Origin: Marinobacterium rhizophilum | GTDB taxonomy: Bacteria; Pseudomonadota; Gammaproteobacteria; Pseudomonadales; Balneatricaceae | Assembly (NCBI RefSeq): GCF_024397915.1 | Contig: NZ_CP073347.1 | Span: 4,154,001-4,218,000, forward strand | Direction of reading: 5' to 3' | Length of the DNA: 64,000 nt | Part shown: one piece after another, positions 18,172 through 25,718 of the stretch | How the letters are laid out: every line of letters starts with the position of its first letter | Numbering within the stretch: the stretch's first letter is position 1 | The notes under the pieces: model-generated | Told to the model about the DNA's origin: nothing | Databases searched by the model: none | Seen by the model: only the letters and a program-made list of their open reading frames with translations | Program-made: the position numbers and the translations under genes

Positions 18172-20582
18172 TGCCGAGCATCAGTGTTGCCGCCGGCAGT
18201 CTTGATGGTGTCAGTCTGCTGACGCAGGATGCAGAAACAGGTGATGACGCAAACCCTGATACGGCCACCAGTGCAGCGGCATTTGACGGCGTCTTCAGTG
18301 TTAGCAGTAGCGCCGGCGGGGCTGATGGTCAGTCCGGTGCCATCAGCTGGAATTATGCGCTGAGTCTGAGCGTCGTTTCAGGTACGGCATCCGGCCTTAA
18401 GAGTGGCGGCGTTGCTGTCAAATTGTATCAGCTGGCCGACGGCACCATTGTTGGCAGTACCAGCCCAACAGCTCCGGTGGTTATCGATGACGCAGTGGTA
18501 TTCAGTCTGGGCGTGGACGGTGCAGGTGTCGTTACTCTGAGTCAGTATGCGGCACTGGATCACGGTATTGCCGAGACCGAAGGCGCTTATGACGATGATG
18601 TGTTGAGTCTCGCCAGTAACCTGGTGAACCTGACCGGTACGGCCACCATCACTGACAATGATGGTGACAGTACCAGCCATAGTCAGAGCGTCGACCTGGG
18701 GGGGACGGTCAGTTTCGCGGATGATGGCCCGACGGTCACTCTGACAATCGGCAGTGATAGCCGGGTAACCCTTAAAACGCAGGATGCTGAAACGCTTGGT
18801 AACCTGACCGATACAGCAACCAGCAATGCGGCCTTTGGGGTTGCCATCATTGCTTCGCTGAGCTCCGGTGCTGATAGCGTTCAGGCCAGCGGACTCAGTT
18901 ATGTGCTGAGCCTGACGTCCCAGGGGGCTGACAGTCTGCTGACCAGCGGTTCCGAAGCGGTGTATCTGTACACCCTGGCGGACGGCACCCTGGTAGGTTC
19001 AACGGCGACCACCAATCCTGGCAGTGTGGATGCCTCAGTGGTGTTCAGTCTCAGTGTCGACAGTGATGGCAAAGTGACTCTGAGCCAGCATCAGGCGCTG
19101 GATCATGCTACGGCCAGTACGTCGGGTTTTGAGAGTGATGTGCTGATTCTGAGCAATGGTCTGGTGAACCTCCAGGTCACCTATTCGATCACCGATGGTG
19201 ATGGCGATTCGGCGACCAGCACCAAAACCATCGATCTGGGCGGGAACGTCCAGTTCGCGGACGATGGTCCGTCGCTGGCGGCAACTAACCTGGTGATCGC
19301 CAATGAGACCGGCACTTACAGTGGCACTTATGCGTTCGATGTCGGGGCTGATGTGCAGTCATTTGCTGACAGCTTTGATGGCAGTGCGCTGCAATGGACC
19401 AATGCTGAGCCCGGCTACAGCCTCGAGTATGATGCGGCGGGCTCGAATGCCAGTCAGCAGCTGTACAAGGGCGTGTATGAAGACGGTGGGGATTCATTCA
19501 CCTTCTTCACGCTACAGGTCAACGCCGATGGTACCTATGACTTCAACATGGTCACGCCGGACCCCGTGATCGAGAAGGAAACATCCAGCTTGCTGAGCGG
19601 CATTTCCGGGGGCTCGAACCTCGCGTCCTATACCTTCGGGGCGTCCCAGTTTGGTGGCGAGTTTGAGATTGTGGTGACCGGGAAGTCGCATGGGGGGGCC
19701 GATACGCTGACCATCTCGTCCACCGACCTGGGTGTGAGCGATAACGTCATGCACGGCAACAAGACTGACGTGCTGCGCTTTGACGTGCAGCAGGTGGCGG
19801 GGCGGACCGGGGTGCTGTCGGAACTGACCATCCAGATTTCCAACACCGCGGGCGTGAAGATCACTGATACGGTCGGTATCAGAATTCACTACACCACTGG
19901 CCCTGACGATACTTATGCTGAAGCGATCGGGGCTGATTACAGCATCACCATGGCAGCGGATCCGTCGCGGGAGGTGGAATATATGCAGCTGTTCCCGGCG
20001 AATAGCGATGTCAGCTTCAAGATCACCGGCTTGTCCGGCAAGTACGTCACCAGCGAGTTCCCGGATGACTATGCGCTGGACTTCACGCTCAGCGGGTCCG
20101 ATTCGGATGGCGACTCGGCCTCGGCCAGCTTCTCGGTGAATGTGAACGCCACGGACAACGGTTCGGCGCTGATCGAGGGCACTTCAGGCAGCGATACGCT
20201 CTTTGGCACCGCCAGCAACGATATCCTCACGGGGCACGATGGTGCGGATCTCTTCGTCTGGAGCGATGGTGATGAGGGTGGCGTGGGACCAGGCCTGTTC
20301 GCCGAAGATACCGTAACGGACTTCAACCCATCCGAAGGCGATGTGCTGGATCTGTCGGATCTTCTGGTGGGTGAAACCGAGGCCACCCTGGATGCCTACC
20401 TGTACCTGGATGACAACGGTACCGACAGCACGCTTTATGTCAGCACGAGCGGCAATATGAATGCTGCCGATGCGACCGAGGCGGCGACCAAGGCCGATCA
20501 GGTGATTAACCTGACCGACCTTAGCGGTACTGATCTAGATGCGCTGCTTGCCAGCGGTAATCTGACGGTAGACAACAGCTAA
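16530..20582 (+). CDS. Adhesin C-terminal open frame: last repeats, DUF5801-like modules, RTX/T1SS secretion domain
   Basis: 1,350 codons open as written; the GTG start is an artefact of upstream frameshifts. It contains units 9 (part), 10 and 11 (part). Two sister modules each start around a TQDAET motif and end in SFADDGP or QFADDGP (about 18172-18730 and 18731-19270). A unique region of roughly 300 residues follows. The C-terminus has EGTSGSDTLFGTASNDILTG, HDGADLFVW and DTVTDFNPSEGDVLDLSDLL, the pattern of the T1SS C-terminal target domain seen in many RTX adhesins. The non-repeat part has no indels, unlike the repeats. Confidence 0.85.
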   Translation: MASYSYQLSGPVTDVDGVPEQDLFTLSVSDGSASSANSSITIDIVDDVPVAVDDSKALGEDDSAAISGNVLSNDLHGNGEAGADAPVTFVQWTGSTSGQYGSFTDNGNGGYSYTLNTAHAAVQGLDDGQSLTETFSYQITDADGDTDTATLTLTINGSNDGPGVSVDPGNVGGGNDSVNEAGLAGGSAAGDGSDAASGTFTLSDADGLDDLVSVTINGSTILIADLEGSVIAGANGHGNLTIDSYNAATGVASYSYQLSGPVTDVDGVPEQDLFTLSVSDGSASSANSSITIDIVDDVPVAVDDSKALGEDDSAAISGNVLSNDLHGNGEAGADAPVTFVQWTGSTSGQYGSFTDNGNGGYSYTLNTAHAAVQGLDDGQSLTETFSYQITDADGDTDTATLTLTINGSNDGPGVSVDPGNVGGGNDSVNEAGLAGGSAAGDGSDAASGTFTLSDADGLDDLVSVTINGSTILIADLEGSVIPGANGHGNLTIDSYNAATGVASYSYQLSGPVTDVDGVPEQDLFTLSVSDGSASSANSSITIDIIDDVPSISVAAGSLDGVSLLTQDAETGDDANPDTATSAAAFDGVFSVSSSAGGADGQSGAISWNYALSLSVVSGTASGLKSGGVAVKLYQLADGTIVGSTSPTAPVVIDDAVVFSLGVDGAGVVTLSQYAALDHGIAETEGAYDDDVLSLASNLVNLTGTATITDNDGDSTSHSQSVDLGGTVSFADDGPTVTLTIGSDSRVTLKTQDAETLGNLTDTATSNAAFGVAIIASLSSGADSVQASGLSYVLSLTSQGADSLLTSGSEAVYLYTLADGTLVGSTATTNPGSVDASVVFSLSVDSDGKVTLSQHQALDHATASTSGFESDVLILSNGLVNLQVTYSITDGDGDSATSTKTIDLGGNVQFADDGPSLAATNLVIANETGTYSGTYAFDVGADVQSFADSFDGSALQWTNAEPGYSLEYDAAGSNASQQLYKGVYEDGGDSFTFFTLQVNADGTYDFNMVTPDPVIEKETSSLLSGISGGSNLASYTFGASQFGGEFEIVVTGKSHGGADTLTISSTDLGVSDNVMHGNKTDVLRFDVQQVAGRTGVLSELTIQISNTAGVKITDTVGIRIHYTTGPDDTYAEAIGADYSITMAADPSREVEYMQLFPANSDVSFKITGLSGKYVTSEFPDDYALDFTLSGSDSDGDSASASFSVNVNATDNGSALIEGTSGSDTLFGTASNDILTGHDGADLFVWSDGDEGGVGPGLFAEDTVTDFNPSEGDVLDLSDLLVGETEATLDAYLYLDDNGTDSTLYVSTSGNMNAADATEAATKADQVINLTDLSGTDLDALLASGNLTVDNS

Positions 20583-20606
20583 CGCCTGCTGTCTCGCCTG
20601 AAACCC

Positions 20607-20632
20607 AAAAGCCGGCTGATGCCGGCTTTTTT
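20607..20632. terminator. Bidirectional terminator between adhesin and phhB
   Basis: AAAA-GCCGGC-TGAT-GCCGGC-TTTTTT: a 6-bp GC stem extended by A-T pairs, with T-runs on both strands. It is placed 25 nt after the adhesin stop and 18 nt after the convergent phhB stop. Confidence 0.9.
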
Positions 20633-20649
20633 GTGTCTGGGCGGCAGGC

Positions 20650-21000
20650 TCAGTTGCCGACGATGGCATCCAGCTTGGCGGCGCAGATAAAGTCGTTGTC
20701 CGACAGGCCGTTCACGGCGTGGGTACAAAAGCGCACGGTGCAGTAACCCCAGCCCATGCGGATATCCGGGTGGTGGTTTTGCTGGTCGGCCAGGAAACAG
20801 GCCGCATTGGTGGTATAGACCGCCTTGGCAAACCCCTTGAAGCGGAAATCCCGCTCGATATAACTGGCATCTTCGGCCAGTTCCCAGTCCTGGTGCAGCT
20901 GCGGCATCAGCGCCTGGGCTTCGGCAGGGGTCAGTGCCGGTATGCCGCCTTCGCAGGGTACACAGGTCTGGCCGGCCAGGTCACAGAATGAGTCGCTCAT
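20650..21000 (-). CDS. phhB: Pterin-4a-carbinolamine dehydratase
   Basis: 116 residues, the normal size. It dehydrates the 4a-hydroxytetrahydropterin produced by phenylalanine hydroxylase so that the pterin cofactor can be recycled. Family features are the W-x-L region (HQDWELAEDASYIERDFRF), the DQQNHHPDIRMGWGYCTVRF segment with the conserved double His, and HAVNGLSDNDFICAAKLD. The start at 21000 has AGGAGG upstream; a longer open frame to 21069 lacks such a site. It lies directly downstream of phhA with a 91-nt gap. Confidence 0.95.
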   Translation of the reverse strand: MSDSFCDLAGQTCVPCEGGIPALTPAEAQALMPQLHQDWELAEDASYIERDFRFKGFAKAVYTTNAACFLADQQNHHPDIRMGWGYCTVRFCTHAVNGLSDNDFICAAKLDAIVGN

Positions 21001-21091
21001 GGGGTCTCCTCCTTGGTATTCGTAGTTTTCAGCAGTCAATGAAGTTGGCATTGCGTTTGGGTCTGCCAATTCAGTGCATCCGTTCAGTACA

Positions 21092-21889
21092 TCAGTTTAG
21101 CGTGGCTTTGGGGGTGTAGCGGGGCGGGTGCAGCCCCAGTGCCTGGGCATCGTGAATGGCCGCCAGGATGTCGGTGTCGATCAGGGCGCGCAACTGATCG
21201 AGGCCCTCGAGTACAAAGTACAGCGGCTGGTGAATGTCGATCCGGTAGGGGGTGCGCAGCACATTCATCAGGTCGAATGGCTGGCGCTCGGCTAGCGGAC
21301 TTTCGATCGCGTAGGGTAACTCACTGGCGGAGGACGCGAGCCCGGCGCCCAGCGCCCTGATCTGGCCGTGTTCGCGGATCAGGCCGAATTCCACGGTAAA
21401 CCAGTACAACCGTGCCAGCCAGACATGATCCTGGGGTCGGGCCTGGGTCCCCAGTACGCCGATATGGTGCGAGAACTCGGCAATGTCGGGATGGGTCAGT
21501 AGCGGCGTGTGGCCGAAGATTTCATGGAAAATATCCGGTTCCTGCAAATATTCCAGCTCCTCGCGCGAACGCATAAAGGAGGCCGCCGGAAAGATGCGCG
21601 AAGACAGCAGCTGATAGAAACGATCAAAGGGGATCAGCGCCGGTACCGGCGTAACGCGCCAGCCGGTAGCCTGCTGTAGCTGTTGTGACACCTCGGCGCA
21701 CTGCGGAATCCGGTCGGGCGCGAGGGCCAGCGTTGCCAGTCCATCGGTGAACACCCGGCTGCAATAGCGTTGCGCCTGTCGTTGCTGCGGGCGGTACAGG
21801 GTTTGCCAGACCGAGTCTTCCTCGGCGCTGTAGGGGATCAGGCCCAGAGCGTCGGGTTGGTGAGCCTGGTAGCGACTTGTTGTTTTCAT
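21092..21889 (-). CDS. phhA: Phenylalanine 4-monooxygenase
   Basis: 265 residues, like the monomeric bacterial enzymes. It oxidises phenylalanine to tyrosine with O2 and tetrahydropterin. The non-heme iron site is visible: DIFHEIFGHTPLL supplies two His ligands and YWFTVEFGLI supplies the Glu. The substrate region RTPYRIDIHQP is also present. It is first gene of phhA-phhB and is divergent from an Lrp-type regulator, which probably controls it. Confidence 0.96.
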   Translation of the reverse strand: MKTTSRYQAHQPDALGLIPYSAEEDSVWQTLYRPQQRQAQRYCSRVFTDGLATLALAPDRIPQCAEVSQQLQQATGWRVTPVPALIPFDRFYQLLSSRIFPAASFMRSREELEYLQEPDIFHEIFGHTPLLTHPDIAEFSHHIGVLGTQARPQDHVWLARLYWFTVEFGLIREHGQIRALGAGLASSASELPYAIESPLAERQPFDLMNVLRTPYRIDIHQPLYFVLEGLDQLRALIDTDILAAIHDAQALGLHPPRYTPKATLN

Positions 21890-21981
21890 GCTGATCTCTC
21901 GAACAGGACTCTATACCCATTAGAGTATCGAAGTGCCCGGGAAATTTGCTTGCTCTGTTAAGAAAATTACCGCAGGGTCTG

Positions 21982-22002
21982 AAATTATATTTCTTATAAT
22001 TT
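21982..22002. promoter_or_regulatory. Operator-like dyad with -10 hexamers on both strands (phhA / Lrp-type gene)
   Basis: Perfect arms AAATTATA (21982-21989) and TATAATTT (21995-22002) around a 5-nt spacer. Each arm contains TATAAT on one strand, so the dyad can supply -10 elements to both divergent genes. It ends 18 nt before the regulator ATG. AT-rich dyads of this kind are typical Lrp/AsnC targets; the match to this regulator is inferred. Confidence 0.55.
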
Positions 22003-22019
22003 TATTTTTGGGTAATAAA

Positions 22020-22499
22020 ATGTCTGAAAAGGTCAAGCTGGACAAGACGGATCGGCGTTTGTTGCGCGAACTGCAACGCAACGGCCGCATCAGCAACCAG
22101 GAGCTGGCCGAGCGCACCAGCCTGTCCACGGCACCCTGCTGGCGCCGGCTGAAAAAGCTTGAAGACAGTGGTGTGATCAATCGCTATGTCGCGCTGCTGG
22201 ACAGCCGCAAGCTGGGGATGCAGACCATGGCCTTTATCCATCTGTCGCTGCTGGATCACAGCGATGCCAGCATTGCCGCCATCGATGACTTCGTCGAACA
22301 ATCACCGGAGGTGATGGAGTGTTATGCCATCACCGGCAGCGAGGACTACCTGCTGCGCATAGTGGCAGAGGACATGGAAGCGCTGGAGCGTTTCATGATG
22401 CAAAAGCTGCTCAAGCTCAAGGGCGTCAAGTCGACCAACAGCTCCCTGGTTCTGCGCCAGAAGAAATACACCACTGAACTGCCGATCGGTGATGCGTAG
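22020..22499 (+). CDS. Lrp/AsnC family transcriptional regulator
   Basis: 159 residues. The N-terminal HTH (KLDKTDRRLLRELQRNGRIS, then NQELAERTSLSTAPCWRRLKKLE) is followed by the RAM/AsnC ligand-sensing domain (YVALLDSRKLGMQTMAFIHL ... YAITGSEDYLLRIVAEDMEALERFM). The ATG at 22020 starts the canonical N-terminus, although the ribosome binding site is weak; the frame is open 29 codons further upstream. Its position head-to-head with phhA suggests control of aromatic amino-acid catabolism and autoregulation through the dyad at 21982. The effector is unknown. Confidence 0.9.
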   Translation: MSEKVKLDKTDRRLLRELQRNGRISNQELAERTSLSTAPCWRRLKKLEDSGVINRYVALLDSRKLGMQTMAFIHLSLLDHSDASIAAIDDFVEQSPEVMECYAITGSEDYLLRIVAEDMEALERFMMQKLLKLKGVKSTNSSLVLRQKKYTTELPIGDA

Positions 22500-22523
22500 T
22501 TGGGAATTGGTAAATGGTTATTC

Positions 22524-22572
22524 GTGATTCGTGATTCGTGATTGGTGATTCGTAGTTGGTGATTGGTGATTG
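22524..22572. repeat. Seven-copy heptamer tandem repeat (GTGATTC/G)
   Basis: Seven consecutive 7-bp units: GTGATTC, GTGATTC, GTGATTG, GTGATTC, GTAGTTG, GTGATTG, GTGATTG. It fills the gap between the Lrp-type gene and the convergent MocR-type gene and ends 2 bp before the latter's stop codon. A likely variable-number locus. Confidence 0.9.
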
Positions 22573-22573
22573 G

Positions 22574-23995
22574 TCATGTGACGGGTTTGAGCTGCGCGCG
22601 GATCAGGTCCCCCAGTGCCTCGATGGCTTGCAGGTAGTAGGGCGTGGCTTCGAAGGTGCTGTAGTTCAGGCGAATGCAGTGGGCAAAGCGGTCATCGCTG
22701 GCAAAGAGGCTGCCGGGGGTAATGCCGATGCCCGCCTGCTGGGCTGCCCGGTAGAGTCGATCACCGTCGAAGCCGGTGGGCAGTTCGATCCAGCAGAGAA
22801 AGCCGCCCTGGGGGATCAGCGGCACGGCGCAGGCCGGCCAGTAGCGGTATATGGCCTCGAGCAGCAAGCCCAGGCGTGACTGGTAGCGCCGGCGTACCTG
22901 GCGCAGGTGGCGTTCGTAGCGATTGTCGGCGAGAAAATCCGCCGCGGCCTGCTGCAGGATGCCGGGGGAGGCCAGGGTGGTGACATACTTGAGGTAGTTC
23001 ACCTGCTCATAATAGCGTCCCGGCATGATCCAGCCGATGCGTATATCGGAATCCAGAGTCTTGGACAGCGAGCTGCACAGCAGCACCCGTCCCTGGCTAT
23101 CCAGGCTCTTGAGCGGCGGTGGGCGGCTGCCCTGATGGCAAAGTTCGCCGAACACATCGTCTTCGATAATGGGCAGGTCCTGGGCCTCGGCCAGTTGCAG
23201 CAGGCGCTGACGCGCGGCTGTCGGCATGCAGGCGCCGGTGGGGTTGTTGAAGCTTGGATTGGTGAGAATGGCCTTGACCGGCCAGCGTGTCAGCGCCTGC
23301 TCGAGCGCCTCCATGTCCATTCCCGTGTGGGGATGCCCGGGAATCTCCAGCGCCCGCATGCCAAGGGCTTCAATGCACTGCAGGGTGCCGTAGAAGCAGG
23401 GTGACTCCACCGCGATGGTGTCCCCGGGGCGTGCCAGCGCCAGCAGGGCCAGGGTGACGGCTTCCTGGGTGCCGTTGGTGATCACGATGTCGTCGGCGTC
23501 GGCCTGTACCTGGGTGGCGTTGCAGCGCCGTGCCAGCTGTGCCCGCAGCGCATGCAGGCCCGGCGGGGCAACATAGTGGCTGTTGCCGCCGGGCGCTGTG
23601 GCGATCTCCCTGGCATGGCGTGACAGTCGTCGGTAAAAATACTCCCGCGCGCTGCAGCGGGCATCCGGGTCTGCGCTGCCCAGTGGCACCAGCCGGGCAT
23701 TCTGGGCCGCACCTATGATCGCCAGCGCCGTGGCCCCGAGCTTCACCTGGCGCGGTTCCGGTCGGGCCTCGCTGGTCTGGCTAAGGGCGCGGGCACGCAC
23801 GTAGTAACCCGAACGGGGACGCGGCTCGATCAGTTGCTCGTCCTCCAGCAGCATGTAGGCATGGATGACGCTGTTGCGACCAATGTTGAGCCTGGTGGAC
23901 AGCTCGCGGATTGAGGGCAGCGGGTCACCCGGGCGCAGTTGCTGCTCCAGTATCTGGCTGCGCAGCAGTTCGGCGGTCTGTTCGTATATTTTCAT
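22574..23995 (-). CDS. MocR-type regulator: GntR HTH fused to class I aminotransferase
   Basis: 473 residues, typical for MocR proteins. Residues about 1-75 are a GntR winged helix (LRPGDPLPSIRELSTRLNIG, then RNSVIHAYMLLE). From about residue 110 it has the fold-type I aminotransferase domain, with NPSFNNPTGACMP, the Asp of IEDDVFGEL and the PLP lysine in SLSKTLDSDIRIGW. MocR proteins use PLP or PLP-adducts to sense vitamin B6, GABA, taurine and similar compounds; the ligand here is unknown. Head-to-head with a DMT exporter across a 160-nt region containing a 12-bp inverted repeat, so that exporter is the likely target. Confidence 0.92.
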   Translation of the reverse strand: MKIYEQTAELLRSQILEQQLRPGDPLPSIRELSTRLNIGRNSVIHAYMLLEDEQLIEPRPRSGYYVRARALSQTSEARPEPRQVKLGATALAIIGAAQNARLVPLGSADPDARCSAREYFYRRLSRHAREIATAPGGNSHYVAPPGLHALRAQLARRCNATQVQADADDIVITNGTQEAVTLALLALARPGDTIAVESPCFYGTLQCIEALGMRALEIPGHPHTGMDMEALEQALTRWPVKAILTNPSFNNPTGACMPTAARQRLLQLAEAQDLPIIEDDVFGELCHQGSRPPPLKSLDSQGRVLLCSSLSKTLDSDIRIGWIMPGRYYEQVNYLKYVTTLASPGILQQAAADFLADNRYERHLRQVRRRYQSRLGLLLEAIYRYWPACAVPLIPQGGFLCWIELPTGFDGDRLYRAAQQAGIGITPGSLFASDDRFAHCIRLNYSTFEATPYYLQAIEALGDLIRAQLKPVT

Positions 23996-24052
23996 GGGTA
24001 CAGTCTAGCTATTTGTCGGGCAGGCTGTCTCCGCGAATGCGACTGTACCCAT
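23994..24052. promoter_or_regulatory. Long-armed inverted repeat, candidate MocR operator
   Basis: ATGGGTACAGTC (23994-24005) and GACTGTACCCAT (24041-24052) are exact inverted repeats, 12 bp each, separated by 35 bp. One arm overlaps the MocR-type start codon. Two widely spaced sites are the common pattern for MocR/PdxR regulators (family knowledge). Confidence 0.65.
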
Positions 24053-24159
24053 CCAAATAACGGCATCCTGTGTCTTTTCTCAGAATGGACTTCGTCCTAA
24101 GCTGCTCCCTTTTAAACCGGCGTCGGCAATCGGGATGCCCAGTCTCCAAGGATCCATGC

Positions 24160-25050
24160 ATGAGTGATTTTCAGACACGGCTGGTACGCTGGGTACCGCT
24201 GTTGTTCGTCCTGCTCTGGAGTACCGGCTTTATCGGTGCCAAGTACGGCCTGCCCTACATCGAACCCTTTTACCTGCTGTTTATCCGCATGCTGCTGACC
24301 CTGGTGGTGTTTGCCCTGCTGATGCGTCTGTTCCGGGCGAAGGGGCTGGGCCTGCGCCAGGCACTGCACCAGATGGTGGTCGGGCTGCTGGTGCATGGCG
24401 CTTACCTGGGAGGCGTGTTTGCCGCGATCAGCTGGCAGATGCCGGCGGGTATAGCTTCTCTGCTGGTCGGTCTGCAACCGTTGCTCACCGCGCTGATCGC
24501 CTGGCAGTGGCTGGGCAGCCGGTTGCGAGCGCTGCAGTGGGGCGGTTTGCTGCTGGGACTGCTGGGTGTGGCACTGGTGCTGGCAGGGCGCGGTTCGGGC
24601 GCGTCCGGCGAACTGGTTTGGCCGGCGTTGCTTGCGGTGCTGCTGGCCCTGGTGGGGATTTCCATCGGCACCCTGTACCAGAAGCGTTTCGGCCAGGGTG
24701 TCGATCTGCTCAGCGGCACCTTTTACCAGTACCTGTCGACGGCACTGCTGATGGGGCTGCTGAGCTTTGGCTTCGAAAGCCGCGACGTGGACTGGCAGCC
24801 GGAGCTTTTCCTGGCGCTGTTCTGGCTGGTCGTCGGATTGTCGGTCTCGGCCATCATGCTGCTGATGCTGATGATTCGCGAAGGCGAGGCCGCAAGGGTG
24901 GCCAGTTACTTTTACCTGGTACCGCCGGTCACGGCGCTGGAAGCCTGGTGGCTGTTCGATGAGAGCCTGGCGCCTGTGGCGCTGGGGGGCATCGCGGTGG
25001 CGGTGCTGGGTGTGTACCTGGTGATCAGGCCGGCGCGGGCGGCGCTCTGA
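24160..25050 (+). CDS. EamA/DMT family transporter
   Basis: 296 residues with about ten hydrophobic segments in two EamA halves. The first half begins VPLLFVLLWSTGFIGAKYGLPYIEP; the second lies around ALLAVLLALVGISIGTLYQKRF. Members export metabolites or amino acids across the inner membrane; the substrate is unknown. The ATG at 24160 has AAGGA 7 nt upstream; a longer frame (24070) has no such signal. Divergent from a MocR-type regulator, a frequent pairing for DMT exporters. Confidence 0.85.
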   Translation: MSDFQTRLVRWVPLLFVLLWSTGFIGAKYGLPYIEPFYLLFIRMLLTLVVFALLMRLFRAKGLGLRQALHQMVVGLLVHGAYLGGVFAAISWQMPAGIASLLVGLQPLLTALIAWQWLGSRLRALQWGGLLLGLLGVALVLAGRGSGASGELVWPALLAVLLALVGISIGTLYQKRFGQGVDLLSGTFYQYLSTALLMGLLSFGFESRDVDWQPELFLALFWLVVGLSVSAIMLLMLMIREGEAARVASYFYLVPPVTALEAWWLFDESLAPVALGGIAVAVLGVYLVIRPARAAL

Positions 25051-25093
25051 AACCGGTGCGGATGGCCGCCGGCTTCAGAGCGTATTTCAAGAG

Positions 25094-25717
25094 TTACAGC
25101 CTGGCCGTGGCGGCCAAGGCCTCATCCCGCGTCATGACGCAGGCATATTTCTGTTCCATGTCGAACAGGTTGGCGGCATGGGGTTCCAGCGCCCGGTCGC
25201 CGACGCAGTCCGACAGTACCAGAGGCCTGAAACCGTGGGACATGGCGTCGACGACGCTGGCCCGCACACAGCCGCTGGTCACGGCGCCAGCGACAATCAG
25301 TGTCTGCACACCGCGCTGGGCCAGCCAGGGCGCCAGGGAGGTGCCAAAAAAGGCCGAAGGCACGGTTTTTCGAACTACATATTCACCGGGCTCTGGTGTT
25401 AACTGCGGCACGATCTGGCTGCTGGGGTCTTCTTCCTTCAGGCCCAGCATGCCGGGAACCTTGAGGGAGAAAATGTTGTGGTCGGCGCCGTCGTCGGCAT
25501 AGACGATGCGGCTGTGGGCAACCGGCCAGCCAAGGCGCCTGGCGGCGTCCAGCAGTGGCACCGTATTGGCGATGGCCTCGGGAATATTGCCACCGCCGAA
25601 GATCTCGGGATCAGCAAAGCCGTTGACGAAATCGATGATCAGCAGGCCGATCGGCGCGCGGATTTCCAGCGCAGAGCCAAAGCCCTGGCGAGCGTAAGTG
25701 TTGATGTCGTTACTCAT
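25094..25717 (-). CDS. nicF: Maleamate amidohydrolase (isochorismatase fold, NicF/PicF-type)
   Basis: 207 residues of the cysteine-hydrolase (isochorismatase-like) family. The catalytic triad is visible: Asp in LLIIDFVNGFAD, Lys in VVRKTVPSAFFGT, Cys in VAGAVTSGCVRASVVDA. In the 2,5-dihydroxypyridine pathway it hydrolyses maleamate to maleate and ammonia. The start at 25717 comes 1 nt after the nicX stop. Homology alone would allow N-carbamoylsarcosine amidase; the neighbours nicX, nicD and nicE make maleamate the likely substrate. Confidence 0.88.
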   Translation of the reverse strand: MSNDINTYARQGFGSALEIRAPIGLLIIDFVNGFADPEIFGGGNIPEAIANTVPLLDAARRLGWPVAHSRIVYADDGADHNIFSLKVPGMLGLKEEDPSSQIVPQLTPEPGEYVVRKTVPSAFFGTSLAPWLAQRGVQTLIVAGAVTSGCVRASVVDAMSHGFRPLVLSDCVGDRALEPHAANLFDMEQKYACVMTRDEALAATARL

Positions 25718-25718
25718 G

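Larger units (their letters stand above)
9449..20582 (+). pseudogene. Giant LapA/BapA-like type I-secreted repeat adhesin (about 3,710 codons; frame broken by indels in the repeats)
   Basis: One gene in design. It has an N-terminal retention module with a TAAG motif at residues 202-205 (the LapG-type cleavage sequence), ten and a half 250-residue VCBS/cadherin-like repeats (10238-18171), two related modules of about 185 residues (18172-19270), a unique region (19271-20160) and a C-terminal RTX/T1SS target domain (20160-20582). Such proteins are exported by a LapEBC-type system, held at the cell surface by the N-terminus, and mediate biofilm adhesion. As written the frame is broken by at least a dozen small indels, all inside the repeats. 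The total length is not a multiple of three. Errors in sequencing or assembling the repeats are the simplest explanation, but true decay is not excluded. No secretion genes or lapD/lapG are in the window. Confidence 0.85.

Noticed and set aside
22500..22575. Attachment site or REP element at the heptamer repeat
   Set aside because: The units are head-to-tail 7-mers without dyad symmetry, and no integrase or transposase is nearby.
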